Source of the DNA: Chloroflexota bacterium | GTDB taxonomy: Bacteria; Chloroflexota; Anaerolineae; Anaerolineales; UBA4823 | DNA: 43,350 nucleotides | Direction of reading: 5' to 3' | Assembly (NCBI GenBank): GCA_020349245.1 | Contig: CP070764.1 | Location: 1,929,146-1,972,495 of the forward strand | Shown here: one piece after another, positions 32,324-41,443 of the stretch | How the letters are laid out: every line of letters begins with the position of its first letter | How positions within the stretch are numbered: position 1 is the stretch's first letter | Program-made: the position numbers and the translations under genes | The notes under the pieces: model-generated | The model's database searches: none | What the model was told of the DNA's origin: nothing | The model's input: only the letters and a program-made list of their open reading frames with translations

Positions 32324-33285
32324 GAGAAAAAGCAGGACTGCAGCTGGGAAAACCGATGCGGGATGTGTTCGGAGAGGCGCTGCTGGCAGTATGCCAGGAA
32401 AATCCACGCGTGGTGGTGCTGGATGGCGACCTGGGAAACTCAACAAAAACCGAGCTCGTTCGCCAGAACTTTCCGCAGAGATTCTTCAATATCGGCATCG
32501 CGGAGAGCAATCTGGTGGGTGTAGGCGCTGGTCTGGCTGCCTGCAATTTGATCCCGTGGATCACCAGCTTCTCCTCCTTTTTGTTGTGCAATGCCTATGA
32601 CCAGATTCGATTAGCAGTCGCGCTTTCCAACATCAACGCCAAAATACTCGGCAGCCACGGTGGTATTACCCTGGGGAAAGATGGGCCTACCCAAATGGGG
32701 ATTGAAGATCTGGCCTTGATGGGCGGGCTGCCAACGATGGTGATCCTGGTACCAAGTGACCCTGCCAGCATGCACGCCGCTGTGCGGGCTGCTACAGAGC
32801 ATGTCGGACCCGTGTTTCTACGCTCCAGCCGGGTACCCATGCCTCACATCTATCCAGATAAAGATCCACCATTCGAGATCGGAAAAGCCAATGTTGTCCG
32901 CCAGGGGGCTGACCTGACCATCATCGCCTGTGGATTGATGGTCGGGATGGCGCTGGATGCTGCCGCCGACCTAGCGCAAGATAGGATCCAGGCCCGGGTT
33001 ATCGATCTGCACACTATCCGCCCGCTAGACAAGGAAACGATCGCCGCGGCAGCAAGGGAAACAGGTGCAATCGTGACCGCAGAGGAGCACCTGCTGCAGG
33101 GTGGTATGGGCAGCAATGTCGCCCGCTTGGTGGCTGAATCCTGCCCGGTACCAATGCGCTTTGTCGGCCTAGCGGATGTGTATACCGAATCGGCCGATCC
33201 AAACGACCTGCTGGAGAAATATCACCTGACAGCCAAGGATATTCAGAGCGCTGCCCGCGAGGTTTACCTCGCCAAAGGAAATTAA
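32314..33285 (+). CDS. Transketolase, C-terminal (pyrimidine-binding) subunit
   Basis: The 323 residues hold the pyrimidine-binding domain with the catalytic glutamate (NIGIAESNLVGVGAGLA, Glu64), SHGGITLGKDGPTQMGIEDLA, and the C-terminal domain (ARVIDLHTIRPLDKETI, TAEEHLLQGGMGS). It forms the active site jointly with the preceding subunit. GGGAGGAG precedes the ATG, which lies within the upstream gene. The arrangement and overlap mark one functional enzyme. The next gene, 14 nt on, is a DRL-type oxidoreductase, an unusual neighbour for a housekeeping transketolase. Confidence 0.93.
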   Translation: MPIGEKAGLQLGKPMRDVFGEALLAVCQENPRVVVLDGDLGNSTKTELVRQNFPQRFFNIGIAESNLVGVGAGLAACNLIPWITSFSSFLLCNAYDQIRLAVALSNINAKILGSHGGITLGKDGPTQMGIEDLALMGGLPTMVILVPSDPASMHAAVRAATEHVGPVFLRSSRVPMPHIYPDKDPPFEIGKANVVRQGADLTIIACGLMVGMALDAAADLAQDRIQARVIDLHTIRPLDKETIAAAARETGAIVTAEEHLLQGGMGSNVARLVAESCPVPMRFVGLADVYTESADPNDLLEKYHLTAKDIQSAAREVYLAKGN

Positions 33286-33299
33286 CGAAGGAGAGGAGC

Positions 33300-34586
33300 A
33301 TGCTTAAAGAAGATCTGGCCAGGCTGGAGGCAGAGAACAATTCGATCCAGGTCGGGGTGAGTGGCGCCGGCTGGATTGGCAGCGGTTTCGTGGCCCAAGT
33401 TTCGCACGTTAAGGGGATGCAAGTAGCGTTGTTAGCCGACGAGGATATTGAAGCCGCCCGGGAAGCCTTCCTGGCTTCCGGCTTGGAAACCAATGATCTT
33501 GTCGAAACTGCCTCAGTTGGTATCGCTGAAGATGCCCTCCGGTCAGGGAAAAAAGTTGTCACGGGATCCTACGCTCTGGCCGCCCAGCTCGCATCGATAG
33601 ATATCGTCGCCGACATCACCCCCTCCCCAGCATCAGGAGCCGAAACGGCCTATGCCTGCATCCAGCATGGCAAGGATATTGTCCTGGTCAATATTGAAGC
33701 GGATGTAACCGTGGGTCGAATCCTGCACAAACTCGCCAGGGATGCAGGGGTTTTATATACCGTCTCATCAGGTGATGAGCCAGGCTGTTTGATGGAACTC
33801 TGGGATTTTGTTAGCACTCTCGGGTATGAACCGATCGTGATCGGCAAGGGAAAAAATAATCCTCTCGATCCAAGTGCAAATCCGGACCTGGTGGCAGAAT
33901 CCGCTCAAAAATCAAACAAGGATCCCTTCCAGGTCGCTTCCTATGTTGACGGCACCAAAACCATGTTTGAGATGACCTGTGCAGCCAACGCCACAGGCTG
34001 CCGTCCGATGAAGCGCGGGATGCACGGTCCGCAGGCAACCCTGGAGAATGTCTCCCAGATCTTTGCCCTCCAAGAGGATGGCGGCATCACCACGCGAGCG
34101 AGATCGATTGATTTTGTCCAGGGCAGCTCCATGGCAGGCGGTGTTTTTATCACCGTGCGCATAGAAGACCAGCGCATCCAGGAAGACCTGGAGTACCTCA
34201 AGGTCGGCAAGGGTAAATATTTCACATTCTTTCGTCCATACCACCTGTGGTTCTTGGAAGCCCCGATTTCCATTGCCAGGGCACACCTGTACCGTCAGGT
34301 CACCCTGGTTCCGCAAGAGCAAGCGGTGGCAGATGTCTTGACGATTGCCAAGCGCGATTTAAAACCGGGTGAGCAGCTGGATGATTTCGGGGGATACACA
34401 TTCTATGGGGTGATGGATACCGCGGAGGTCGCCAGATCGCTGAATGCCCTCCCGGTTGGTCTCGCACCAGGTGCGAAAGTGGTGCGGGCAGTTCCCGCCG
34501 GGCAAATACTCACCTGGGAGGATGTATCACTGGATGAAACCAGCCGGGTTGTCCAGCTTCGCCAGCAGCAGGATGCCCTTGGATAA
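33300..34586 (+). CDS. SAF-domain oxidoreductase of the homoserine dehydrogenase-like/DRL family
   Basis: The 428-residue protein has a Rossmann domain with SGAGWIGSGF (21-30) and a nucleotide-end segment near ALLADEDIEAA. A central catalytic part contains SGDEPGCLMELWDF, GKGKNNPLD and MTCAANATGCRP. The C-terminal SAF-like domain (about 330-420) has RDLKPGEQLDDFGGYTFYG and APGAKVVRAVPAG. The family (COG4091) includes Brucella DRL, which converts 1-deoxyxylulose 5-phosphate to methylerythritol 4-phosphate; other members are uncharacterised. In an operon with transketolase and sugar kinases, a reductoisomerase or dehydrogenase acting on a ketose phosphate is plausible (inference). A GAAGGAGAGGAG site precedes the start. 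Confidence 0.78.
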   Translation: MLKEDLARLEAENNSIQVGVSGAGWIGSGFVAQVSHVKGMQVALLADEDIEAAREAFLASGLETNDLVETASVGIAEDALRSGKKVVTGSYALAAQLASIDIVADITPSPASGAETAYACIQHGKDIVLVNIEADVTVGRILHKLARDAGVLYTVSSGDEPGCLMELWDFVSTLGYEPIVIGKGKNNPLDPSANPDLVAESAQKSNKDPFQVASYVDGTKTMFEMTCAANATGCRPMKRGMHGPQATLENVSQIFALQEDGGITTRARSIDFVQGSSMAGGVFITVRIEDQRIQEDLEYLKVGKGKYFTFFRPYHLWFLEAPISIARAHLYRQVTLVPQEQAVADVLTIAKRDLKPGEQLDDFGGYTFYGVMDTAEVARSLNALPVGLAPGAKVVRAVPAGQILTWEDVSLDETSRVVQLRQQQDALG

Positions 34587-34633
34587 AAAATATTCTGATA
34601 TACCTTTTCAACTAATTTGATCAGGAGGTTCTC

Positions 34634-35596
34634 ATGCGTATCGGTGTTTTCACAGTTCTCTTTCAGAATCTAGCCTTCGAGGCGGCGCTTGATAAGGCTG
34701 CTTCTGCAGGGGTGAATGCTGTCGAGATCGGCTCCGGGGGTTATCCAGGCAACCATCACTGCCCTGTAGATGAACTGCTCGAGAGCGCGGATAAACGCAA
34801 GCATTACCTGGAAGCTATACACTCGCGCGGCTTGATTATCAGTGCGCTCAGCTGCCACTACGAACCGCTTCATCCGGACCGGTCCATCGCCCAGGAATCC
34901 GATGAAGCCTTTCGAAAATCCGTGCGCCTGGCGCAACTGCTTGAGGTGCCAGTTGTGAATGTGCTTTCCGGATTGCCAGCTGGCTCACCAACGGATACCC
35001 AGCCGAATTGGGTCACCTGTCCCTGGCCCGACCACTTCACTGAGATCTTGGACTACCAGTGGAACCGGGTTGGGATTCCCTACTGGCAGCAAGCCGGGAA
35101 ATTCGCCGAGGAACATGGGATCAAAATTGCGATCGAAATGCATCCCGGCATGCTGGTCTACAACGTTGAGAGCTTGCTCCATCTGCGAGATGCCACCAGC
35201 CCGGCGGTAGGCTGCAATTTCGACCCCAGCCACCTCTTCTGGAACGGCGTCGATCCAGTCGCGGCGATCCGCAAATTGGGTGAAGCGATCTTCCACGTGC
35301 ACGGAAAAGATGTTTACATCGATCCCTTCAACGTGATGGTCAATGGTGTCAATGACCCCAAGCCTTACAGCCAGATACCCCATCGCTCCTGGACCTTCCG
35401 CAGCATCGGTTACGGCCACGATTCCAAAACCTGGAAAGACATCATCAGCGCACTGCGCATGGTTGGCTATGATTATGTGATCTCCATCGAACACGAGGAT
35501 GCCATGATGTCTGTGGACGAGGGTCTCGCCAAGGGAATCGCCCTGCTGCAAGAAGCCGGTATTTCAGATTCAGCCGGGGAGATTTTCTGGGCATAA
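34634..35596 (+). CDS. Sugar phosphate isomerase/epimerase, paralogue of the one at 6299-7279
   Basis: The 320-residue TIM barrel shares long identical segments with the minus-strand isomerase (VEIGSGGY, ISALSCH, PNWVTCPWP, NFDPSHLFW, SIGYGHD/TVGYGHD, EHEDA/EHEDS). Metal motifs are AIEMHPG, CNFDPSHLFW, FHVHGKD and SIEHEDA. CAGGAGG precedes the ATG. It closes the first part of the plus-strand operon and is followed by a terminator. The shared ancestry ties the two operons to related substrates, with different regulators (GntR versus ROK). The specific reaction is unknown. Confidence 0.87.
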   Translation: MRIGVFTVLFQNLAFEAALDKAASAGVNAVEIGSGGYPGNHHCPVDELLESADKRKHYLEAIHSRGLIISALSCHYEPLHPDRSIAQESDEAFRKSVRLAQLLEVPVVNVLSGLPAGSPTDTQPNWVTCPWPDHFTEILDYQWNRVGIPYWQQAGKFAEEHGIKIAIEMHPGMLVYNVESLLHLRDATSPAVGCNFDPSHLFWNGVDPVAAIRKLGEAIFHVHGKDVYIDPFNVMVNGVNDPKPYSQIPHRSWTFRSIGYGHDSKTWKDIISALRMVGYDYVISIEHEDAMMSVDEGLAKGIALLQEAGISDSAGEIFWA

Positions 35597-35617
35597 GTGA
35601 AATGTAGTGGATATTGG

Positions 35618-35643
35618 TCCTTCCCCGAAGGACATCCTTTTTT
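35618..35643 (+). terminator. Rho-independent terminator after the isomerase gene
   Basis: TCCTTC-CCC-GAAGGA (35618-35632) is followed by CATCC and six T (35638-35643). A larger alternative stem, CCTTCCCC (35619-35626) with GGGGAAGG (35644-35651), encloses it. It separates the GntR-transketolase operon from the ROK kinase unit. Confidence 0.8.
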
Positions 35644-35657
35644 GGGGAAGGGGATTT

Positions 35658-35700
35658 TTGTTTAAATTTACCCGGCAGTATATAATGGATGCAGCCGGGT
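35658..35700 (+). promoter_or_regulatory. Promoter of the ROK kinase gene, flanked by an inverted repeat
   Basis: TTGTTT (35658-35663) and TATAAT (35681-35686) are spaced by 17 nt. ACCCGGC (35670-35676) and GCCGGGT (35694-35700) form an inverted repeat centred on the -10 box, a possible operator or leader hairpin. The ATG lies 42 nt beyond. Confidence 0.65.
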
Positions 35701-35741
35701 GATATAACTTCACCTCACTTCATCTTTTGCATGGATAGGAT

Positions 35742-36650
35742 ATGACGGACTTGTATGCCGGAATCGAGGCCGGAGGTACAAAGTGGGTTTGCATGATCGC
35801 TGCGAACCCGCAGGAGATACAGGCTACCCATCGCTTTCCAACCACAACCCCAGAAGAAACTATCGCCAAAGCCATCGATTTTATCTCTGGGCAAACCCAT
35901 CCTGCAAAGTTATCCGGTCTTGGAATTGGCTCATTTGGACCGCTCGACCTGGACCCCGCATCCGCCACTTATGGTTATGTGACCACCACGCCGAAACCAG
36001 GTTGGGCGAATCGCGACCTGGTCAGCCCATTCCAGAAGGCCTTTCAAATCCCGATTGGTTTTGATACAGACGTCAATGCCGCGGCCCTGGGAGAAGCAAC
36101 CTGGGGGGCAGCACAGGGTCTAAGCGATTTTATCTACCTGACCATCGGCACCGGTATTGGCGGAGCTGGCGTGGTAAACGGGCAACTGATTCACGGCCTG
36201 ATCCACCCCGAGATGGGCCACATGCGGATTCCCCACGACCAGGATAAAGACCCTTTCCCTGGGAACTGTCCCTATCATGGTGATTGTTTTGAGGGATTGG
36301 CCACGGGTCCTGCGATTGAAGCACGTTGGGGGAGTCGGGGAGAAGATCTTCCCCCAGGGCACCCGGCCTGGTACCTGGAAGCCGAGTACATCGCGCTGGG
36401 CGCTGCCAATATAATCACCATCCTATCTCCACAGCGAGTGATCCTGGGGGGTGGAGTCATGGAGCAGGAGCACTTATTTCCCTTGATCCGCAATAATGTC
36501 CAGGAGATCTTGCATAATTACATCTCTGCGGAAAAAATCCTGGAGGCAATCGAAGATTACATCGTGCCTCCAGGTCTCGGTTCACAAGCAGGGGTCCTGG
36601 GGGCTATCGCCCTCGCAAAGAGGGCAGCAGGCGGAAATCCAAGAAGATGA
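35742..36650 (+). CDS. ROK-family sugar kinase, fructokinase (GmuE/ScrK-like)
   Basis: The 302-residue kinase has the ATP loop [13 protein letters not shown], the substrate/catalytic motif [28 protein letters not shown] and the fructokinase-type zinc site HPEMGH...[22 protein letters not shown]. This pattern matches Bacillus fructokinases (YdhR/GmuE), which phosphorylate fructose or mannose at O6. There is no DNA-binding N-terminus, so it is an enzyme and not a regulator. ATAGGA precedes the ATG. It has its own promoter and overlaps the next gene by 4 nt (ATGA). Confidence 0.9.
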   Translation: MTDLYAGIEAGGTKWVCMIAANPQEIQATHRFPTTTPEETIAKAIDFISGQTHPAKLSGLGIGSFGPLDLDPASATYGYVTTTPKPGWANRDLVSPFQKAFQIPIGFDTDVNAAALGEATWGAAQGLSDFIYLTIGTGIGGAGVVNGQLIHGLIHPEMGHMRIPHDQDKDPFPGNCPYHGDCFEGLATGPAIEARWGSRGEDLPPGHPAWYLEAEYIALGAANIITILSPQRVILGGGVMEQEHLFPLIRNNVQEILHNYISAEKILEAIEDYIVPPGLGSQAGVLGAIALAKRAAGGNPRR

Positions 36651-37681
36651 TGACAAAAGACGAGCTACTCGAGCAGATTGATATCGATCGACGGCAGCTG
36701 GAGCGCTACCTCTTTTACTTTGAGAAAAACGCGGATGGGGAATTTGTACCCGGAACGAGGAATAAACTGCGCAGGGAGAAGATGCTGCAGCCAGGAGTTG
36801 CAGGCAAACTTTCCGTGAAGGATGTTCTTGATCTTATTTCGGGCTGGGAAAGCCATTTCATTGAATGGTACCGCCAGGCAAAATTTGGCGAACAGCCTTC
36901 CAGTTTCTCCTTACAGCTAGCCTGGGAAGACAGGGAACAGATCAACAAGGCGATTCTGGCGGCGAAAAGGACCAGCTCCCTGGATGATTCCCTGATAAAC
37001 TTTCGTTCATCTTTTCAGCAAATGCGTGCTACCATTAAAACCTTGCCGGAAGAAGAATTAACTTCCACCCCGGATTTCGCCAGGGACATCAGACCAGGCG
37101 TTCAAGAACGGATTGACGAAGTGACCTGGAGGCAATACCGCTGGGCGAAGGAGCACATCCGCACCTGGTCACGCAAAGGAGGTAGAAAAGGCATGGACAA
37201 GGCTGGAATTCTCAACCGGATCCAAACCGAAAGAAGGCGGCTGGAAAAGAACCTGGAAAACATATCAGACCAGGAGATGGTAGAACCCGGTGTGATCGAC
37301 ATGTGGACAATAAAGGACCTGCTTGCCCACCTTGTTGACTGGGAACAGCGCTTTCTAGGTTGGTATCAGGCAGGACTGCGTGGAGAAATCCCCCAGACTC
37401 CCGCCCCCGGGATGACCTGGAAAGACATGGACAAACTCAACCAGATGATATACGAAGAACATAAAGACCAGCCTCTGTCTGCAGTCAAGTTGGAATTTCA
37501 AGCCTCATACCAGCAGGTCCTGCAGATGGTAGAAGCAATACCCGAGGAAGATATCTTCCCCGTTGGGCGCTACGCATGGACCGGTAATTCAAACCTGGCA
37601 ATCTTTATCCTGGCCAATACAGCCAATCACTACCGTTGGGCGAAGACTCAAATTCGCCGCTGGATGTCCGCCCGGAGATAA
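36647..37681 (+). CDS. Tandem ClbS/DfsB-type (DinB-like) four-helix protein
   Basis: The 344 residues consist of two copies of a domain of about 165 residues (about 1-175 and 180-344). Both start KDELL/KAGIL...[13 protein letters not shown], contain [15 protein letters not shown] or [15 protein letters not shown], then WE.(H/R)F..WY, and end YRWAK..IR.W. The second copy keeps histidines typical of metal-binding DinB-like domains ([18 protein letters not shown]); the first has Asp and Gln there ([18 protein letters not shown]). Relatives include ClbS, a self-protection hydrolase, and DfsB. Function here is unknown. Start 36647 overlaps the kinase stop; an ATG at 36650 is equally possible. Confidence 0.75.
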   Translation: MMTKDELLEQIDIDRRQLERYLFYFEKNADGEFVPGTRNKLRREKMLQPGVAGKLSVKDVLDLISGWESHFIEWYRQAKFGEQPSSFSLQLAWEDREQINKAILAAKRTSSLDDSLINFRSSFQQMRATIKTLPEEELTSTPDFARDIRPGVQERIDEVTWRQYRWAKEHIRTWSRKGGRKGMDKAGILNRIQTERRRLEKNLENISDQEMVEPGVIDMWTIKDLLAHLVDWEQRFLGWYQAGLRGEIPQTPAPGMTWKDMDKLNQMIYEEHKDQPLSAVKLEFQASYQQVLQMVEAIPEEDIFPVGRYAWTGNSNLAIFILANTANHYRWAKTQIRRWMSARR

Positions 37682-37782
37682 TCCATGGCGATCCATGCAG
37701 CTCCTGACTGTGCGGTATACTCTACCGATATCCACCGGACCAAAGAAGCACAAAAGGTAAAAATTTCCGAGGAGAACAAATT

Positions 37783-39474
37783 TTGACCAGCGACCAAACT
37801 TACGACTTCGTCATTATCGGCTCCGGTTTTGGGGGCAGTGTTTCTGCTATGCGTTTAACGGAAAAAGGCTACAAAGTGCTAGTCCTTGAACGAGGCAAGC
37901 GGTTCGCCGATCAGGATTTCCCCAGGACAAACTGGAATATCTTCAAATTCCTCTGGGCTCCCATTCTGCGCTGTTTCGGGATCATGCAGCTCAGTCTTTT
38001 CCGCGGTTTCTTTGTATTTCATTCTAGCGGAGTGGGTGGGGGAAGCCTGGTCTATGCAGGCGTGCTCATGGAGCCGGATGAAAGATTTTTTGAGGCAGAA
38101 ACTTGGGGTCACCTGGCAAGATGGAAAACGATCCTGGCACCCCATTATGCCACTGCCCGCCACATGCTCGGCGTGGCCAGGAACCCACATCTCTGGCCTG
38201 CCGATGAGGCACTGCGGACTGTAGCGGATAAACTTGGTTACGGTACCTCTTTTCAAGCGACCGATGTCGGTGTGTATTTCAACGAAGACAAGCAGGAAGT
38301 ACCCGACCCATATTTTGGCGGTGAAGGTCCCCCTCGCGCAGGATGCAACCACTGCGGAGGCTGTATGGTTGGCTGCCGCTTCAATTCCAAGAACACCCTG
38401 GTAAAAAATTATCTCTACTTCGCCGAAAAATGGGGAGCAGAAGTGCGCGATGAGACCATGGTTGAGGACATCCGCCCACTCCCTGCAGGACAAGCGGATG
38501 GAGCTCGCTATGATATCGTTTACCGCCCCTCAACAAATTGGTTCTACAAACCCGAACAAAGTGTGCGAGCTCGCAACGTGATCGTGGCGGCCGGGGTTTT
38601 AGGGACCAACGATCTACTGCTGCGATGCAGAGATGAAAACAACTCCTTACCCGATCTATCCCCGCGACTGGGAGAGACTGTGCGCACGAATAGCGAAGCC
38701 TTCCTCGGTGGGTTTAACAACAGAGAAGTCGCAGATCACTCAAAAGGACTGGCAATCACCTCAATTTTCCAAGCAGATGAGACCACACGTGTTGAACCGG
38801 TGCGATTTTCCGATGGATCTTCATTAATTTATTGGTTGGTTTCAGCACCGTTCTACCAATCCCAAGGAAATTTCCTGAAACGTTTAGCTGTTCTTCTCCT
38901 GGAAATATTCAAACACCCTGCATCATTCTTCCGCATGAAATTCAAGCCTGGATTGACACGCAGAGGCACAGCCTTGATGGTCATGCAGACAGAAAACAAT
39001 CTCATGAGCTTGCACCGGGGGAGGAGCCTGCGCACCTTGTTCAGACGTGGTTTATATGCCAGGCATGATCCCCTGAACACCGTTCCCGTCAATACTGCAG
39101 TAGGGCACCAGGTCGCCCGAAGCTTTGCGGAGGAAATTAAAGGCGAACCGATCGGAACTATCCTCGAGGCTTTATTTAACGTACCAGCCACAGCCCACAT
39201 GCTTGGCGGATGCTTATTCGGCAGAGATGCAGGCGAAGGGGTGGTCGATTTAGACTGCCAGGTGTTTAATTATCCCGGGCTTTATGTGATTGACGGATCC
39301 ATCGTACCGGCGAATCCAGGTATCAATCCAAGTTTGACGATCACTGCCCTGGCAGAATATGCCATGGAGCGCATGCCGGCCAAGCCCAATGCAAAGATTC
39401 GTCAACCTTTAGGTGTTAGCCAACCGCTTCATGACCAAGACGCCTTCACCATCGTCCCGCAGCCGCTCGAATAA
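37783..39474 (+). CDS. GMC-family FAD oxidoreductase, cholesterol oxidase-like
   Basis: The 563-residue flavoprotein starts with the FAD-binding motif FVIIGSGFGGSVSAMRLTEKG and has SSGVGGGSLVYAGVL, the cysteine-rich CNHCGGCMVGCRFNSKNTL known in this subgroup, VIVAAGVLGTNDLLL and the C-terminal GMC end VIDGSIVPANPGINPSLTITALAEYAM. Members oxidise alcohols or sterol-like rings. The start is a TTG at 37783 with GAGGAG 8 nt upstream; no ATG is suitably placed. The last 22 codons extend past the usual family end and overlap the convergent GNAT gene by 66 nt. Substrate unknown; link to the sugar operons is doubtful. Confidence 0.87.
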   Translation: MTSDQTYDFVIIGSGFGGSVSAMRLTEKGYKVLVLERGKRFADQDFPRTNWNIFKFLWAPILRCFGIMQLSLFRGFFVFHSSGVGGGSLVYAGVLMEPDERFFEAETWGHLARWKTILAPHYATARHMLGVARNPHLWPADEALRTVADKLGYGTSFQATDVGVYFNEDKQEVPDPYFGGEGPPRAGCNHCGGCMVGCRFNSKNTLVKNYLYFAEKWGAEVRDETMVEDIRPLPAGQADGARYDIVYRPSTNWFYKPEQSVRARNVIVAAGVLGTNDLLLRCRDENNSLPDLSPRLGETVRTNSEAFLGGFNNREVADHSKGLAITSIFQADETTRVEPVRFSDGSSLIYWLVSAPFYQSQGNFLKRLAVLLLEIFKHPASFFRMKFKPGLTRRGTALMVMQTENNLMSLHRGRSLRTLFRRGLYARHDPLNTVPVNTAVGHQVARSFAEEIKGEPIGTILEALFNVPATAHMLGGCLFGRDAGEGVVDLDCQVFNYPGLYVIDGSIVPANPGINPSLTITALAEYAMERMPAKPNAKIRQPLGVSQPLHDQDAFTIVPQPLE

Positions 39475-39855
39475 CCCCAGCATGCGCTGGATACGTTGGA
39501 AATAGCGCGGCAGCTCATCCGTAGGAACAGTCTGGTAGCCAAATTGCTCATACAGCGGACCCAAGCTCGAACGGCACATCAGGTATAAATCCCCCGGATG
39601 GTTCTCTGAGAAATGTTCGATCAGTGCCCGAGCGACTCCCTGCCCTCGCCAATCTGGATGGGTAACCAGCGAAGCCAGTTCATCGGAGCCATCCCCATGC
39701 GATTTCACCTGCGCGCAACCGATCACCTCCCCTTGAGGAGATTCAACGACCATAAAGCGCTGCCATTTCAATCCCGTGGGGTTGATCTTGCCAATGTTTA
39801 CCAGGTGGCGGATTTTTGCAGCATCCTGTTCTGTCGCCGGGCGTAATACGAACAT
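39409..39855 (-). CDS. GNAT-family N-acetyltransferase
   Basis: The 148-residue protein has the GNAT fold pattern: N-terminal strand FVLRPATEQDAAKI, central ELASLVTHPDWRGQGVARALIEHF with the acetyl-CoA loop RGQGVA, and the late YEQFGYQTV strand. It would acetylate an amine of a small molecule or protein. It is convergent with the GMC gene and overlaps it by 66 nt. It is 108 bp downstream of GatB but has no evident tie to it. Target not known. Confidence 0.88.
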   Translation of the reverse strand: MFVLRPATEQDAAKIRHLVNIGKINPTGLKWQRFMVVESPQGEVIGCAQVKSHGDGSDELASLVTHPDWRGQGVARALIEHFSENHPGDLYLMCRSSLGPLYEQFGYQTVPTDELPRYFQRIQRMLGLFERLRDDGEGVLVMKRLANT

Positions 39856-39963
39856 AGTTTTATCAAAAAGTTTGACCCGAGATTAACAGGTAATATCCCG
39901 GATGCAAGAAGTTGAATGAAAGATATCCCCAAAGGAGTGATTATTGTAAATTTACCGATGGCT

Positions 39964-41400
39964 TTATTGTGCTAAGAGCTCTTCCAGCATGGTTCGGGTG
40001 ACCTGTGGATCGGCTTTGCCGCGCGATTGCTTCATTGCCTGACCGACAAACCAGCCAATTATCGTTGTCTTGCCACCTTTATAAGTGGCTACCTGGTCTG
40101 GATTATTCTTGATGATCTCGAGAATAATCTCCCGGATCGCATCTTCGTCGGAAACCCGGGCAAGCCCTTCGGATTCGACCAGCGCGGCTGGTGATTTGCC
40201 AGTATTTTCAACTTTCTCCAACAAAGATTTCCCCGTCGATGTATTGATCGTACTGGCGTCTACCAATTTAATTATCTCCGCCAGGAATTCCGGGGTCAGC
40301 TGCAGTTCATCCACCCGGATATTTCGCTCGTTGATCATCCGCAAAACGTCATTCATCACCCAATTTGAAACCCGCTTTGGATCCGCGCCGTAGTAGGCAA
40401 CAGCAGCTTCAAAGTAATCAGAGAGGCTGCGTTCATTCGTCAAGATATCAGCATCGTAATCGGGCAATCCATACTGGTCCATAAAGCGCGCTTTCCGTTT
40501 AAGCGGTAATTCCGGCAACTCTGCCAGGATTTTTTCCCGCCGAGCCTCGTCAACCCGTATGGGCAGCAGGTCAGGTTCCCGAAAATATCGGTAATCCGCC
40601 TCGGTCTCCTTCGAGCGCATCTTCCGCAGGACACCGGCGTTATCATCCCAATCCAGGGTCCAAGCTTCTATTTGCACTCCTGATTCAACCTGCTTGATCT
40701 GGCGTTCAATTTCGGCTGTGATCGCCTCCCGCAGGGAGACAATCGAATTCACATTTTTTATCTCGGTCTTGGGATTGAAATAATCCGCACCTATCGGCCT
40801 GATAGAGACATTCGCATCTGCGCGCAAATGACCCTTCTCCATGTCTGCCTCGGAAATTCCCAACCAACGAAGCAGCTGGCGGAGACGCATCAGGTACTGG
40901 GCTGCCTCTTCAGGTGAACGCAAATCCGGTCCGGTAACCATTTCCACGAGCGGCACCCCGCAGCGATTAAAATCTATTAAACGCTGCCCGTCATGATTGA
41001 CAGTTTTCCCTGCATCCTCTTCTATATGCAGCTTGTGAATCGTTACCTGGCGAAATCCCCCACCCGGCATTGGCAGGGTCAGATAACCACCACGGGCCAG
41101 GGGCATATCAAACTGCGAGATTTGGTAGCCCTTGGGTAAGTCCGGGTAAAAATAATTTTTGCGATCAAAATAGGAAAGAGGTTGGACCTCGGCGTGCATG
41201 GCAAGGGCTAACAAGGCCGCTTTATCGACCACCAGCTGGTTTAGAACAGGCAGTACACCTGGTAATCCCGTGCAGACCGGGCAGATATTGGTGTTGGGTG
41301 GATCGTTCCAGGAATCAGCCTTGCATGCACAAAATATCTTGGTTTTTGTGTTGAGCTGAATATGAGTCTCAAGTCCTATGATTGCTTCGTATTCTGGCAT
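39964..41400 (-). CDS. gatB: Asp/Glu-tRNA amidotransferase subunit B
   Basis: The 478 residues are full length for GatB. The N-terminal kinase-like cradle has YEAIIGLETHIQLNTKTKIFC, zinc cysteines (FCACKADSW...NICPVCTGLPG), DLPKGYQISQFDMPLA, HIEEDAGK and FNRCGVPLVEMVT. The C-terminal helical and YqeY domain, which binds tRNA, ends DPQVTRTMLEELLAQ. GatB phosphorylates the glutamyl or aspartyl group on the mischarged tRNA before amidation with ammonia from GatA. It lies 43 nt after GatA in the order C-A-B. Its presence indicates indirect Gln-tRNA or Asn-tRNA synthesis. Confidence 0.96.
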   Translation of the reverse strand: MPEYEAIIGLETHIQLNTKTKIFCACKADSWNDPPNTNICPVCTGLPGVLPVLNQLVVDKAALLALAMHAEVQPLSYFDRKNYFYPDLPKGYQISQFDMPLARGGYLTLPMPGGGFRQVTIHKLHIEEDAGKTVNHDGQRLIDFNRCGVPLVEMVTGPDLRSPEEAAQYLMRLRQLLRWLGISEADMEKGHLRADANVSIRPIGADYFNPKTEIKNVNSIVSLREAITAEIERQIKQVESGVQIEAWTLDWDDNAGVLRKMRSKETEADYRYFREPDLLPIRVDEARREKILAELPELPLKRKARFMDQYGLPDYDADILTNERSLSDYFEAAVAYYGADPKRVSNWVMNDVLRMINERNIRVDELQLTPEFLAEIIKLVDASTINTSTGKSLLEKVENTGKSPAALVESEGLARVSDEDAIREIILEIIKNNPDQVATYKGGKTTIIGWFVGQAMKQSRGKADPQVTRTMLEELLAQ

Positions 41401-41443
41401 AAGAATTTCACAGCTACATGATCAGACATTGAATAATGGAGGG

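Noticed and set aside
30435..33285. Kinase plus transketolase as a sulfoquinovose or apiose pathway
   Set aside because: Split transketolase, PfkB kinase, LacD-type aldolase and TauE/SafE recall those pathways. However, the specific isomerases and reductases that define them could not be recognised, so no substrate is claimed.
31481..33285. Split transketolase read as 1-deoxyxylulose 5-phosphate synthase beside DRL
   Set aside because: The two-subunit layout and motifs fit transketolase; DXS is normally a single chain of about 620 residues.
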